DNA from: Trichuris trichiura
Taxonomy: Eukaryota > Nematoda > Enoplea > Trichinellida > Trichuridae
Assembly: GCA_037903355.1 (NCBI GenBank)
Contig: JBAJFE010000014.1
Location: 6,014,001 to 6,078,000, forward strand
Length of the DNA: 64,000 nt
Direction of reading: 5' to 3'
Shown piece by piece: positions 22,693 to 34,054 of this stretch (the first letter of the stretch is position 1; each line of letters opens with the position of its first letter). The notes under the pieces were generated by a model, which was not told the origin of the DNA, made no database searches, and saw only the letters and a program-made list of their open reading frames with translations. Both the position numbers and the translations under genes were made by a program.

Positions 22693-23190
22693 AATGGGGG
22701 GGGGGGTATTAGCGGTAGCGATTACAGACCAATTCACGCATTACATCTGCATTGTATACGGACGCATACGTTGCATTTCTTTTGCATTGCACTGCATACA
22801 TGCATCATTCCTGGACGCGTACACCCGTGATATTTTCCGTCTGTGCTTTGGATTTGTCACTATCTGTCAAAAGCGTAATGTCCTTCCGTTGAAGGTGGTC
22901 GCAACTCACGAACCTGGTAACATTTAGCGTGCTTTATTCAGAATGACAACGTTCAGGGATGCGAAAGGCTGACGCGTCACTACGGCAGAGAAATGGTTGC
23001 AATACTGTTTATGATCTTCGCGAATGGGTCTTCGCGCTTCCGCAACGTTCGCCACCACATGAACTCACGAAGTCCACTGCGATCTCGTTGACGCCCAACT
23101 CAGCTTACTCGGCAGCTTTGTGTGCACTCAAAGGGACTTTGTCTTTCTGCGTGTGTGCGCCCTCGTCTGTGGATCGGTGAAGTTCGCGGA
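22693..23190 (+). repeat. Unclassified interspersed repeat, copy 2 (uninterrupted)
   Basis: Matches copy 1 (minus strand of 206-403 plus 8004-8313) along its length. At 23001-23005 (AATAC) it lacks the two LTR elements, giving a natural empty site. The outer end begins with a run of G then TATTAGCGGTAGCG. Confidence 0.82.
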
Positions 23191-23426
23191 GCAGCTACGC
23201 GCTTGCCGAAGAGGGGCAATGGACAGGCGCACTTTGACATCCCAGAAATGGGAGCTCAGTGCGAACCAGCCTAGCACTAAAGTAGTAGTAGAACAGGCAG
23301 AAAGGCGAAAAGGATTTCTTCAGCTGGACCAGTCATTCCCAACGGGGGCCCCTGGGCCCCCTTTTGGGCCCTGGGAGAGTCCAAGGGGGTCCTGAATGCT
23401 AAGGGGGCCCTTGGGGGTCCCCGGTT

Positions 23427-23810
23427 GTGAAAATGAGAATGCCAGCCTGGATTTTGGATCCATATTCAAACGCTAACGAAGCAGAGACATTTTTGCAAGA
23501 AGAGCTGATTGAGTTGCAAGCCAATGAAAAACTGAAGCCTAAGTTTAAGAGTGGCTACAGTCATTTCTGGTTGCAGCATCAAATTGCGACACTTTACCCT
23601 GAATTATGGAAGATCGTTAAAAAGTTCCTCGTGCCGTTTCCTTCCTCTTATTTGGTTGAACGTGGGTTCGGTGCCGCAACAGATCTTTTGGTTAAAAAAA
23701 GAAACAGGCTACAAATAGCGCAGCGTGGAGACTTAAGATTGCTGCTAACGAATATTGAACCTGACGTGGAAAAATTGGTATTAGGGCACCAGCTTCAGCC
23801 ACCACACTGA
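23427..23810 (+). pseudogene. hAT transposase C-terminal fragment (ZBED5/SCAND3-like)
   Basis: A 127-residue frame starting in or after deleted sequence. It includes the dimerisation motif FPSSYLVERGFGAATDLL and RGDLRLLLTNIEPDVEKL, diagnostic of the hAT C-terminal dimerisation domain of the ZBED5 type. The BED finger and most of the RNase-H-like core are missing, so it cannot transpose itself. Confidence 0.9.
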
Positions 23811-24106
23811 TTTGCCAGCATAGCCAACTTTTGCTACTTGTTAAAGTCAAATAGTAAACTTGAATGCAATAATACGGAGTTCGGAGAACCGACGTCCAGC
23901 ATGATCAACGCATAATACTGTTGTTGTTAACAAGGCGACAAGTACAACAAAAAACAGACATAGAATTTGACCATGTGCGGCAAAAGCGCGTTGAAGTTTC
24001 TAACAAACCATTTTCATACTCTGCGACTGAAGAGTTAAGTGCCAGTTAGTCACAAGAGAAAAAGAGCGGTTTACTCCCGTTGTAAATAAGAGAACGCAGC
24101 AGTACC

Positions 24107-24267
24107 CAAACGATCAGGGCTTTCACAACCCGACTGGATCCGTCGTCAGCGATAGGACACAAGCCCTGGGCGAAAGGGAGCACTTACCTAGTTTCATCGT
24201 TAGCGACAGGCCTTGTACCCTGTTACTGACGACGGAACCAGTTGAGTTCCGATAGCTCCTATCGTTT
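24107..24267. repeat. Decayed ribozyme palindrome inside the hAT
   Basis: Arms 24107-24165 and 24209-24267 are imperfect inverted copies, each with CTGACGACGGA. The left arm (minus) keeps GAAAG; the right has GATAG. It resembles the 20877-21212 family but is older. Confidence 0.6.
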
Positions 24268-24918
24268 GTATGCTCATACCTTCTTTGATTTACAATGGGA
24301 ATAAACGACTCTTTTTTCTTATGATAAAACTGCTAGACCGTATAAAGGCGTTCCATCTTCATGTGAGGTAGTCTTTGCAAATCTTGGCTACAAATCCAAT
24401 AAATCTTAACAGGAAACTTTTGTCACACAAACCTATTTTCAAGACGAAAGTTTGGCAGCTGAGCGTGGAAGAAGTTTCGACCAATTCCATATGACTAAGG
24501 AACCTTTTTGACCTACGTTCGTTCACGCGGCAAAGAAGAGCGGTTACAGGTCGTCTGAAATACTTAGACCACGCGACTGAAAAACACTGCACACGTGTCA
24601 GGAATTAGATTTAGATTCGTTACTGCCTTTTCCATATGGTACAGACCAGTGCAAAAATCGAACTTTTAAATTGAAGAGTTTTAAAATGCAGATTAAAAGT
24701 TCGTTGTCCGGTTTTCACCAGATCGAAAAGGCAACATGAAATTCATTGTTGAAATCTTCGGTAAACTGCGTGTCACAGGTACTCTAATAAACGCGAAAGA
24801 ACCTAGGGCGAGAAAAGAGAAGAGCACAACCACGCAAGAACGGGAGGGGGCCCTGAGGAGATGTGCGTCTCGAAAGGGGGCCCTGGCGCAGAAAAGGTTG
24901 GGAATCACTGAGCTGGAC

Positions 24919-26027
24919 GTTGCACTTCGTGCGTTCGGTGGAAGCGCTACCCTAAGAGACTTGCTAGTAGGGGGTCGCGTTAATCTCTAAAATTGGTGCG
25001 GTCTTTTGCCTCGCTTGTTCGTGCGCACCGCATATGTAAGCAAGGGTGGTAATACAGGCTGGCGCGAATCTCCGGAAAGGTTTGGCAAGCATCGTCCCAC
25101 GGGAACCCACGCAATAGTGAAACCCTAGGAACCTACATTCTCCGCTGTATTCGCAAAGTTACAATACGACTAGTGCGCCGTTTATAGGAAAAATTCGTTT
25201 TATCCAAGAATTTCTTCTGGCTCTTTTTGAAGACAATTCTATACTGTTCAGGAATGCGACATCAAAAGAAAAATTATTCCTGTAAAGGTCCTCTCACGTT
25301 AATACTTTTCACATCTTCACTTTTTCTGCTGCATTGGCATTAGAGCAAAAGAACTCAACGATAAAGTGTGATACGTTTATGTTCGTTGTACCTGCTTACC
25401 CTGTGCAAACGTTTTCCGAACTGGCAAGGCCGTTTCCATTTCTTGTGAAGTTCAAGTATGATCTAAAATTGCGATTGAGCGTACGTTGACAGCGTTTATC
25501 CATTCCTAGATGCTTTTATGAACTGCACGTTACTCTGAACTTCAGCGGAATCATATAATGCCTCTATATCTTAAACAGTTTCTTGTATTTACCATGCAAA
25601 AGCGCACTTTGAACACATCGAGTCTCTACTGTTGCTTAATACCGACGTGGAGGTAACGTATGCGCTAAATACCGTTTTGATATGGTGATTTTTGCCTTTT
25701 TCGTACGGGAAAGAAAAACCGTTTAATGAAATACGAAAACTCGGTGCTTTCGTGTGGCTCGTCGTCCCGTTTTCTCGCCGATTTACGAACGAATCAGCAG
25801 GAAAGGCCGGGCCAAGAGCGTTCCGAGTGTTCAGAATTATTGTGCCTCGATAAGCGACTTTTCTTTCCTGTACGAAAGACTTGAAACTAGCCATCTTCGT
25901 TACAAAAGTGTAAATCTTCAGAATGATTATTTTTTTTTGATTAAACGTGTTGCTTCGCATGCTTTACTCACAGGAAAACGGCATGCAGGTCCTTGTGCGT
26001 GAACTTAGTTATGAGAAATTTTAAATA
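24919..26027. other. Intergenic, nothing recognised
   Basis: Overlapping antiparallel frames near 25589-26002 have no recognisable domain. Confidence 0.4.
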
Positions 26028-26400
26028 CAGTAAAACATCCCTAATCCAGACTCGTCGGCGCGAAGAATAGTACGGATTACCGAAAATTTCGGTTTATGGA
26101 AGAAGCTTACAGTAGGTCACAGAAAAGCAGGTAATGCAATTTTAGATGTAGGTTCGTGGTGTTCACAGCGCGATGTCGTCTCTGCAAGTGGATCTCTTAG
26201 CTTACGAGGGCAGCGAAGTCCGTCTGATTAAAGAAAGCGATTGAACAGCGGAAACCAGTTTCTTAAATGGCGTGGACGATGTACCGCGAAATGACGTGGG
26301 AAATAAATCCGGTGAACTTATTTTTCCATATTCGCAGCTGCCGGCCGGCTCTGTTGGCTCGAACAGAAATTGAGTTAGCGGCCGATCATTGCGCGATTTC
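26028..26400. mobile_element. pogo/Tigger end fragment
   Basis: After a TA, CAGTAAAACATCCCTAATCC followed by GGCGCGAAGAATAGTACGG closely resembles pogo/Tigger terminal repeats. No matching right end was found; the right limit is approximate. Confidence 0.5.
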
Positions 26401-27018
26401 TGGGCTATTGTAACCTTTGTTTCCTGTGCAGCGCGCAGGTACCCATCCCTCCTTCCACCTGTGCAACATAAGTCGACGGTGCCTAAATTTATTTTCTGTA
26501 GTCAGTTATTAGCGTCTGCTTCAATAGGCTTTGACGTTTTCTAGCGCCTGCGTCACGAATGCTTTTTAAGCATAAGGGGCGCCGTCTATCGCATTCTTCC
26601 CGTTCTTCGAACCACAACAGGGCAACCTTTTAGGTGAGTAAATGCTTCGCTGTGTATAAAGACCGCGGTGCGCTCTTCAGCTGAAGCTAAATAATACCAT
26701 CTATAGTGAAGTTCATTTGCTTGCGTCAATATATAAGCAATGCAATTACCCATATTAGTTGGGTCACGGCCACAGCGGTTGATGAAGTCAAAGCCGTATG
26801 CATTACTTCAAGTGTTTTTTGCGTGTCTTGATGAATATGAGTATCTAGCTGTAAGATGGTTGTTAAAGTTCTGTTTTAAATCAGGTTTAGTCTTTATTCG
26901 CCAGGGGATGGCCGCTTGTTTATTTTTATTTGTAAAGAGGTTCACGTCAATAAACTGTAACAGAAGTTTTCTTCTTTCTCGTTCTACTATCATTCACCCC
27001 TTGTTTGCTATTGCAATA
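26401..27018. other. Intergenic, nothing recognised
   Basis: A frame at 26740-27099 runs into the mariner end and has no recognisable domain. Confidence 0.4.
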
Positions 27019-27020
27019 TA

Positions 27021-28291
27021 CGTGGGATGTTCGGAAAGTTCCCGGAAAGGCGGTGCAGTGTCTAACAGGACGCCAACTAATAGTCCAAAACATGTTTAAT
27101 CTTATCTCCATTATCTTCAGGATTGTACGGAGAGGTAGCCTTATCCGACGTTGCGCCAGTATGGTACAAGCTGCTGCTAAAGTAATCGTTTTTCTCGTGA
27201 GATGGAAAACCGTTTTGAGAACAGATTTAACATTAAATTTTTATCCAAGCTTGGTTAGCAGCCGAGGAGGATTATTCAATCATTGCAACAGGTTTACGGA
27301 AGTAGTGCACCCTCTAAATCAGTTATCTATGAGTGGATAAGGCGTTTCAAGGAGGGCAGAGAGGGCATCGAAAACGAGCGGAGAGCAGGAAGACCAGCAA
27401 CTGCAATGAGCGAAGGAGCCGTAGCCCTTGTCTGGAACCTAATGGAAGAAGACCGCAGAAGTACCATCGGGAGGATTGCTAGAATGGCTGAGATCTCACT
27501 TCATTCGGCATTTTGAATACTGCATGAAATCATTGCTCTGAGGAAGCTTTCAGCTAGGTGGGTCTTGAAAGCGTTGCGCGAAGAACAGCTGGTTCGACGC
27601 GTTAACCTTTCTCGGGAGCTTTGAACGAAGATTAAAGCAAATGAGACCAGGTTTTCTGACCGTATAGTCACGGGAGATGAAACGTGGATCTACCAATATG
27701 ACCCCGAGAGTAAGATCTATTCCAAGCTGTAGTCACTGAGGGGTTCAGCAGGTCCAGTCAAGTTCAAAGCGGAGCGATTAGCTGGAAAGATTATAGCGAC
27801 CGTATTCCTGAGTTTCGGACGGAGTAATTCTGACTAACTTCCCCAAAGGAGAGCGAACAGTCACGGCAAGTTATTAGAAAGCAGTATTGCGAAAGTTAAA
27901 GACCGCACCGGCAAAAAAACGGCGTGGCAAGTTGCACCTCGATGTCCTTTTCTATCACGATAACGCACCGGCTCATTCGTCTAGGACTGTGAGGACTGTT
28001 CTTCGTGGGTTTCGGTGGGAAGTCATTCAACATCCGCCCCACAATCCAGATTTTGCCCCGTCGAACTTTTTTCTTTTCCCGAAGTTAAAATAACATTTAA
28101 AAGGCACGCTGATCGAGTCTGTGGATGACGCGAAACGCGCCGTTTCGACTTGGTGCAATACACAGCCCCCAGGATTCTATAAGGAAGGTTTGCAGGGGTG
28201 GAGACACCGTCTGTAAAGGTGCCTAAAAGTTGACGGACGTTACGTTGAAAAATGAGTTTGGTATCATGGCAAATTTTTCGAATAACCCTCG
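27021..28291 (+). mobile_element. mariner element, copy 2
   Basis: TA on both sides (27019-27020 and 28292-28293). Ends are CGTGGGATGTTCGGAAAG and, reversed, CGAGGGTTATTCGAAAAA. The 1271 bp are closely similar to copy 1 and lack the hAT insertion. Confidence 0.93.
27202..28255 (+). pseudogene. mariner transposase, copy 2
   Basis: Starts MENRFENRFNIKFLSKLG and ends GRYVEK-stop like copy 1, but has several stops and frame changes. Unlike copy 1 it keeps GDETWIYQYD and HDNAPAHSS; its third site is APSNFFLF, with N in place of the catalytic D. Confidence 0.92.
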
Positions 28292-28856
28292 TAAATATCC
28301 CCTTTTTTCTGTTGAACAGTTAGTTTATTGTTTTGTTTATTCATTGCCTCCAGTCCATCTCCATCAATCCCTCTCAGTTCTACATGACATATTTACTTTT
28401 CTTTGGTTGTACAGTGCATATCTGCCCTTTCCACATTTATTGATCATTGCATTATGTTATACCCTGTGATCACTTATTCCCATTAAACTTCTCTCCCTTA
28501 CAAAAACAGTTATCGGTAAGCCATTAGTGCACAAGGAATTGTCCATGCTGACTGGGGCGACCGGTTTATGTTCGCCCGTCTGTTCTAGTTGAGCTTTCCC
28601 ACCGGCGGAAATCAATCCGCGTAATGGTAAGAATAAAACGGGCTCGCAGCTATGACTTTAGAAACGCTGCTTAAAGAGGTTTAAAATTTTTGCGACGATA
28701 GCATGTTTTTGTCGCTTTCCATACTTCTGCCTTATTGTGAAATTTTTGCTTCTGTGATTCCGACTTCATTGCGTGTTCTTGTAAGACGTACTAACTTTCA
28801 TTATGTGTGATACTGTTTATAGAAATAGACCGTCTGCTGTATATCAGAATTAGAAT
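28292..28856. other. Upstream of GFM2
   Basis: Probably contains the GFM2 promoter; no motif stands out. Confidence 0.4.
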
Positions 28857-31112
28857 ATGGTAACAAGACGTCTGCTGTCAGCCGTGCGCTCCTTTTCACG
28901 TTTGGATCCACCTATTAACTGCCCCATTCAATTTAAAAGACGCCACGCGAGCGTAGGGCCAATCAGTTGTAGCGAAGAGGCAAAAGAATTGAACTTTCTA
29001 CGAAACGTGGCTCTCATAGCTCACATTGATGCTGGCAAAACAACTACGACAGAACGAATGTTGTATGCTTCCGGTACTACTAAGAATATGGGTAACGTTG
29101 ATGAAGGCACAACTGTATGTGATTTTATGGTTCAGGAACGCGAAAGGGGCATCACAATTGCAGCTGCAGCAGTATGCTTTGACTGGAACTGTAACAGAAT
29201 TAACCTGATTGATACACCTGGTCACGTAGATTTTACTATCGAAGTGGAAAAATCACTGCGAGTGGTGGATGGAGCGTTGATAATCTTGGATGCTTCTGCT
29301 GGCGTTGAAGTGCAAACTTTGGCCGTTTGGAATCAGGCTGTAAACTTTAAGCTTCCCGCTTTAGTCTTTTTGAACAAAATAGACAAACATGGTGCAAACA
29401 TTGATAATTGCCTAAGTTCTATCAGGGAGAAAATGAGCATCACTCCTTTACTCCTCAGTTATCCCCTGCTTGATGAAGGTGGAAATGTATGCGGTTACGT
29501 TGATTTGACTGGTATGACTGCCTTTAAGTGGAATTATGGAGAAGATGGAGAATCAAAACATGCGTCTGGGATGGTACTAAAAGAAGAACTTGCAAGAAAA
29601 GCAGAATCGTTTCGCGAAAATCTTATTGGCCAGCTGGCGGAATTAGACGAGGAAATAGCCGATGAGATTATTTCGAATGACGTGCCCGTCAGTGCCGACA
29701 CTATTAAACAATGTATATCCAGGGTTACGGAAAAGCGTCTTGTTCTTCCTGTTCTTTTCGGAAGTGCACAGCGTAACCAGGGCGTGCATACGCTGCTAGA
29801 TGCTATTTGCCACTATTTGCCGAGCCCTGTTGCGAACAATAGCAGAGTTTCAGGTTTCTATAGCCGAAGTCTCTGTTGCTTGGCGTTTAAAATAATGCAT
29901 GACAGATATTTGGGGTGCCTGACGTTTGTTCGAATATATAAAGGGAAGCTTGTGACGAACACAAAGGTGTACAACGTCAATCGCGATTGTGCAGAAATTG
30001 TTTCGAAGATTTTCATTCCTTTTGGCGATACAATGAATTCAGTCAGTTGTGCTGGTCCTGGACAAATCGTCGCTATCACGGGATTGCAAGAGACATGCAC
30101 TGGTGATACGTTAACGGACAAGTTATCGAGTGTCGAAACTTCCCATAGCAAAGGAAAATCTTCATATTCTCCGGCTGATAGACAGAAATTGCTACTGGCG
30201 GGTGTCTCTTTGCCTGATCCAGTTTATAAATGTGTTATAGAACCCTCTACGGTGGGCTACCAAAGTAAACTTGACAATGCTTTGAAAGAGTTAGTACGTG
30301 AAGACCCTAGTCTTCGTATATACATCGATGAGGATTCCCAAGAAACTGTTTTGGAAGGAATGGGCGAGTTGCATATCGACATCGTTAAAGATCGTCTTTT
30401 GCGCGAGTATGGTCTAGAAGTATTCTTAGGCCCTCTTCAAATTAACTACCACGAGACGGCGACGAAGACTGTTCAATTTGAGCATCATTTGAAGCAGATG
30501 ATCTCTGGACGTCAAAAGGCTGTTTCTGTCAAGTTAACCGTTGGTCCTTGTCCTGGTGAAGGTCCATTAAAAAATTTACAAATCGCACATTTCCAAGGAG
30601 AGAAATTTCTTGAGGATCGTTTTCCTGAACACGTATTGCAATCTGTTCGCAATGGCTGTCTAAATGCTGCTGTCCATGGTCCTTTGCTTAGCGCTCGTGT
30701 TCAGGATGTTTTTGTTCGGTTGGAAGACATTGATGTGGACCAAGGAACGCCGCTAGCAACTGTGGCTGCATGTGCTAATCAGTGCTTTGTTGAGGCCATA
30801 AGAAAAGCTTCTCCAATTCTTCTCGAGCCAGTAATTGAACTAGTCGTTACCGTACCTGAAGAGCATAGTCATGGCGTACTGTCTGACCTTGCTTGTCGAG
30901 GATCGCATGTGTTGAATTTTGAATTATCTGAGGGCCAGTTGAACTGCATTCATGCAGTTGCTCCACTTTCCAAAATGGCTGATTATGCTACTGCGTTAAG
31001 AACTTTAACTTCCGGTACTGGAAGTTTCCGTATTTCTTTCGTGCGTTACGAGCCACTATCTGCAGAAAAGACCGCTGAAGTGATACGAAAATATGAAAAT
31101 AGTTTTGACTGA
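28857..31112 (+). CDS. GFM2: Mitochondrial elongation factor G2 (ribosome-releasing factor 2)
   Basis: Translational GTPase that works with ribosome recycling factor to split mitochondrial ribosomes after termination. One uninterrupted 751-residue frame, close to the family's 750-780. The first 30 residues are rich in R and S and poor in acid, a likely matrix-targeting sequence. GTPase motifs: AHIDAGKTT (about 54-62), RERGITI, DTPGHVDF, NKID and GSAQ. Domain II follows; then MGELHIDI of domain III, domain IV, and the EF-G C-terminal fold with LRTLTSG near 725. VDEGTTVCDFMVQERERG and the lack of introns fit GFM2 better than GFM1. An ATTAAA about 40 bases after the stop may be the poly(A) signal. 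Confidence 0.95.
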   Translation: MVTRRLLSAVRSFSRLDPPINCPIQFKRRHASVGPISCSEEAKELNFLRNVALIAHIDAGKTTTTERMLYASGTTKNMGNVDEGTTVCDFMVQERERGITIAAAAVCFDWNCNRINLIDTPGHVDFTIEVEKSLRVVDGALIILDASAGVEVQTLAVWNQAVNFKLPALVFLNKIDKHGANIDNCLSSIREKMSITPLLLSYPLLDEGGNVCGYVDLTGMTAFKWNYGEDGESKHASGMVLKEELARKAESFRENLIGQLAELDEEIADEIISNDVPVSADTIKQCISRVTEKRLVLPVLFGSAQRNQGVHTLLDAICHYLPSPVANNSRVSGFYSRSLCCLAFKIMHDRYLGCLTFVRIYKGKLVTNTKVYNVNRDCAEIVSKIFIPFGDTMNSVSCAGPGQIVAITGLQETCTGDTLTDKLSSVETSHSKGKSSYSPADRQKLLLAGVSLPDPVYKCVIEPSTVGYQSKLDNALKELVREDPSLRIYIDEDSQETVLEGMGELHIDIVKDRLLREYGLEVFLGPLQINYHETATKTVQFEHHLKQMISGRQKAVSVKLTVGPCPGEGPLKNLQIAHFQGEKFLEDRFPEHVLQSVRNGCLNAAVHGPLLSARVQDVFVRLEDIDVDQGTPLATVAACANQCFVEAIRKASPILLEPVIELVVTVPEEHSHGVLSDLACRGSHVLNFELSEGQLNCIHAVAPLSKMADYATALRTLTSGTGSFRISFVRYEPLSAEKTAEVIRKYENSFD

Positions 31113-31879
31113 TATAGGAAGAAAGCAATTTTTGCGGGTATGTTTTTTATACGAAGAATTATTAAACAATCGACCGCTAACTAAGATCCTATGATGTAAT
31201 GCACTGTCTTCTCTTTGTTCTTTTCTAATGGCATTAGGTTTTCATTTAGCGAGGAAAAGTCAAATGCCTGATTATGCACGGAAATTAACTTTATTTAGTG
31301 TCTAAAAAGCTAAATGACTGTCGCGTTTTGGCGAGTACGTCTCAGTGATAAAAGGTATTATTAAGAAAAGTGTAACTGCTGAACCTAAGTTACTGTCGTC
31401 GAACAGTCCGTAGCTTCGAAATCTGAACAGCATACTAAATATTTTCGCTACTTATGCTTGCGTAATGATTAGGATTGTGTTAACTGGAAAGACTGTAAAG
31501 GATATACAACGTCCTCAGATGCCAGACCCCCGTTTTCCTATTGGTCGATTAATTTTTGCATTTGTTGTGTGGCAGCCAATCAGCTTTCAACGACGACCTC
31601 CTAGGATCAAGTTAATGCACTGGTGCAATGCGAATTTGTAGTCGTCAAATCATTTACTGATGAACGCCAAGAAACTAAGCATTCTGACAAAGTGACAAAT
31701 CCCTAAAATGAGTACCCAAAAAAGAATTATCAAACTAATGAGATCCTTGAGGGTGACATTTCTTTTCAAGTTTCATGGTGTCTTGTTCCAAGTTGGACAA
31801 TGACAGTCACGGGTCGCCTCTGGCAGCGACATCCATTCTGTTCCTAGATTTTGTTAAGGCGACTATCTTACTAAATCCG
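31113..31879. other. Intergenic, nothing recognised
   Basis: Downstream of GFM2 to the copia LTR. Confidence 0.4.
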
Positions 31880-32140
31880 TGTTGGGAAATGAGATATTCC
31901 AGGTTGGCACGCAGACTGAGCGCGAAGCAAGAATAATTTAATGATAAAAGCAGAGCAAGCATTTGATCTGAACGGGCACACGCAGAGAGAGAGAGAACAG
32001 TACAGAAAAGAGAAACGCCGTTCTTATCTGCGTGTGAAAATTTCTTGCTATGCAGTGACTAATAGCCCGTGCGTAGGCCGTTAACTTCCTGCGCCGTGAG
32101 TCACTTTTATTGACGTGTGTTCGGCGGCTATTTCCCAACA
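31880..32140 (-). repeat. Copia 3' LTR
   Basis: Starts TGTTGGGAAAT and ends ATTTCCCAACA, the inverted-end pattern of many copia LTRs (261 bp). A GAGAAGGGG purine tract precedes it on the minus strand. No second LTR is present. Confidence 0.85.
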
Positions 32141-32179
32141 CCCCTTCTCGCCGGGCACGCGTCACTGCCTCCTTTCACT

Positions 32180-33445
32180 TCAATCCTGAAGTCCGAGCTG
32201 CTGAGTGAATTTACGGAAGCGTTCCTTTCCTAACGGCTTTGTCTTCGGATTTAGAATCCGGTAACTTTTGGTGGCATCATCATATCCGATAGGTACTCCT
32301 TCTACTGCCTTGTCGTCCCATTTCCGTCGCCTCTGCTTTGGTACTAAGCAGAAAACCTTTGACCCAAATACCCGGACCTGTCCAAGTTCCGGTTTCGGAC
32401 CAAGGAAATGTTCAAAAGGGGTTCTATCTACTCTTCGACTGGGGAGTCGATTCTGCAAGTATGCGGCAGTGCGAACTGCTTCACCCCAGAAGCGGTTGTG
32501 AAGACCAGCATCAAGTAGCATACACTTGGCCATCTCCGTTAACGAACGATTCTTGCGTTCAGCCACGCCGTTCTGCTGTGGAGTATATGGGATGGTAGTC
32601 TGATGCTCTATGCCTTCTTCCCTAAAGTACTTCTTCAGTTGTTGTCCGGCGTATTCTCTGCCACTGTCAGTGCGAAACGTGATTGGTTTTCTGCCGACAC
32701 GATTTTTCATCTTCGCCACGTATTCCATTACGGCGCCAGTCGCTTCATCCTTTGACTTGAGAAGTCGCACCACTGTAAACCTTGAATAGTCGTCGATAAG
32801 GGTGAGCATGTATCGATTTCCACTTGGCGTTACTGTCGGCGTTGCTCCGCACAAATCACTATGGATAAGATCCAGCGGCCTAACTGACCTCTTCATTCCC
32901 TTTTGAAATCTCTTCTGAGTTATCCTTCCTTTCACGCGACTTTCGCAGATAACAACTTGTCGCACATTTTCACATCGATGCCTGTGGCTGGTCTTTCGGA
33001 GAGCAGCCTTTTTATCCCACTTAGATCCCTATGTCCTAGCCGACGATGCCATCTGTGCAAGCAAGTTGCGCTTGTCGCCACTCTGGCGGAATCCTCAGCT
33101 GCGACACAATCCAACTCACACAGGCTTCCATGTCGCACCGCGCACGCTACAATTCTAGAATTCCGCGACACCGTGCACGCAGCGTCCTCGAAGATCACGC
33201 GGAATCCATGCTGCACTATTTGCCTGACAGATAAGAAATTACCTTGGATCACGGGCACGTACAGCACATTTTTCAGCTGCACTTGCTGCGTTCTGCCATT
33301 CGGCAGCCTGCACTGCAGCCATCCGTCGCCTATACCCGCGGTATACACTGAAATGCCATCAGCCAAGTATATTTGCTGCTTGTAAGGCCGCAGCGATTTG
33401 AAGGTTTTCTCACTGGTCATGTGGCTGGACTCACCTGAGTCCAGC
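32180..33445 (-). pseudogene. Copia pol remnant (protease to integrase, RT lost)
   Basis: Minus strand from 33445: protease DSGESSHMT, its downstream part, a GAG pre-integrase segment (HRWHRRLGHRDLSG), then integrase 32965-32180 with SDLCGA, RTDSGREY and PQQNGVAERKNR supplying the three acidic residues. The 5' half of the element (LTR, gag) is missing. Reverse transcriptase and RNase H are also missing: integrase ends about 40 bases from the LTR. Two internal deletions therefore left a copia fragment. Confidence 0.9.
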
Positions 33446-34030
33446 CAATGTGCACTGCAGGATTCATAAGCGCGTTTACATACTGTGAAAGAAACATGCT
33501 TCGCTGGATGCCAGGTTCTTGATGCCAGCTCCAGTAAAAGCGTTTTAATAGTTTGCACGGCACATTCGGCTTGCCCATTCGAGCTGGGATAAAAGGGTGC
33601 CGTGAACAAATGGCACAATCCAGCACGTCGAGCGAAAGCTTGTAACTCCGCTGACCTAAACGTGGGGCCATTGTCGGAAACCAGCCTTCTTGGAAGCCCA
33701 TGCGACGAGAAAATTTGTTTAAGGGAGCGAATTGCCACAGACGACGAGACACCCAAAACCATTTTCCTTTCAGGCCATTTACTGGTGGCATCCACCGCGA
33801 TAAAGAAATATTTGCCCAAGAATGGACCGGCAAAGTCTATGTGCAAACGGCTCCAGGGGGAGCTATCTACAACAGGCCAAGGGTACAACCTTAAGCGGAT
33901 CATGTCGTGTCGCTTGGCATGCCGAACAGTTCGCAACAACCCTTTCAATGTCCGCATTGATGCCTGGCCACCATACATACGCACGGGCGATAGCCTTTGT
34001 TGGCACCATTTCCTGGTGATTCACATGCAA
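33446..34030 (-). pseudogene. Gypsy integrase fragment fused to copia
   Basis: Minus strand: zinc-finger end of gypsy integrase (YVWWPGINADIERVV near 33960), then the core with HIDFAGPF, VSDNGPTF and NGQAECAV up to about 33446, where sequence changes abruptly to copia protease. A single 350-residue frame (33984-32932) runs through the join. The last gypsy residues (SQYVNALMNPAVHIG) are actually in another frame, so the fused frame is an accident of a frameshift plus the junction. It resembles element A but is a different copy. Confidence 0.85.
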
Positions 34031-34050
34031 CATCTCACCCTCGTCGCCAA
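34031..34050 (-). other. Primer-binding-like site of the gypsy fragment
   Basis: Minus strand TTGGCGACGAGGGTGAGATG, the same as the site beside element A's LTR apart from the first base. It joins integrase within a few bases. Confidence 0.6.
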
Positions 34051-34054
34051 TATA

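Larger units (their letters stand above)
23330..24910 (+). mobile_element. hAT transposon, ZBED5-like group, internally deleted
   Basis: Exact 8-bp duplication AGCTGGAC (23322-23329 and 24911-24918). Ends are CAGTCATTCCCAACG and, reversed, CAGTGATTCCCAACC. Only the last part of the transposase gene remains. A decayed ribozyme palindrome sits inside at 24107-24267. Confidence 0.92.

Noticed and set aside
24719..24990. 84-residue frame rich in R and E
   Set aside because: Made of the hAT end and its flank, so it is not a gene.
32932..33984. 350-residue frame as a genuine domesticated fusion gene
   Set aside because: The gypsy part ends in a shifted frame and the join is between two broken elements. 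Nothing suggests selection.
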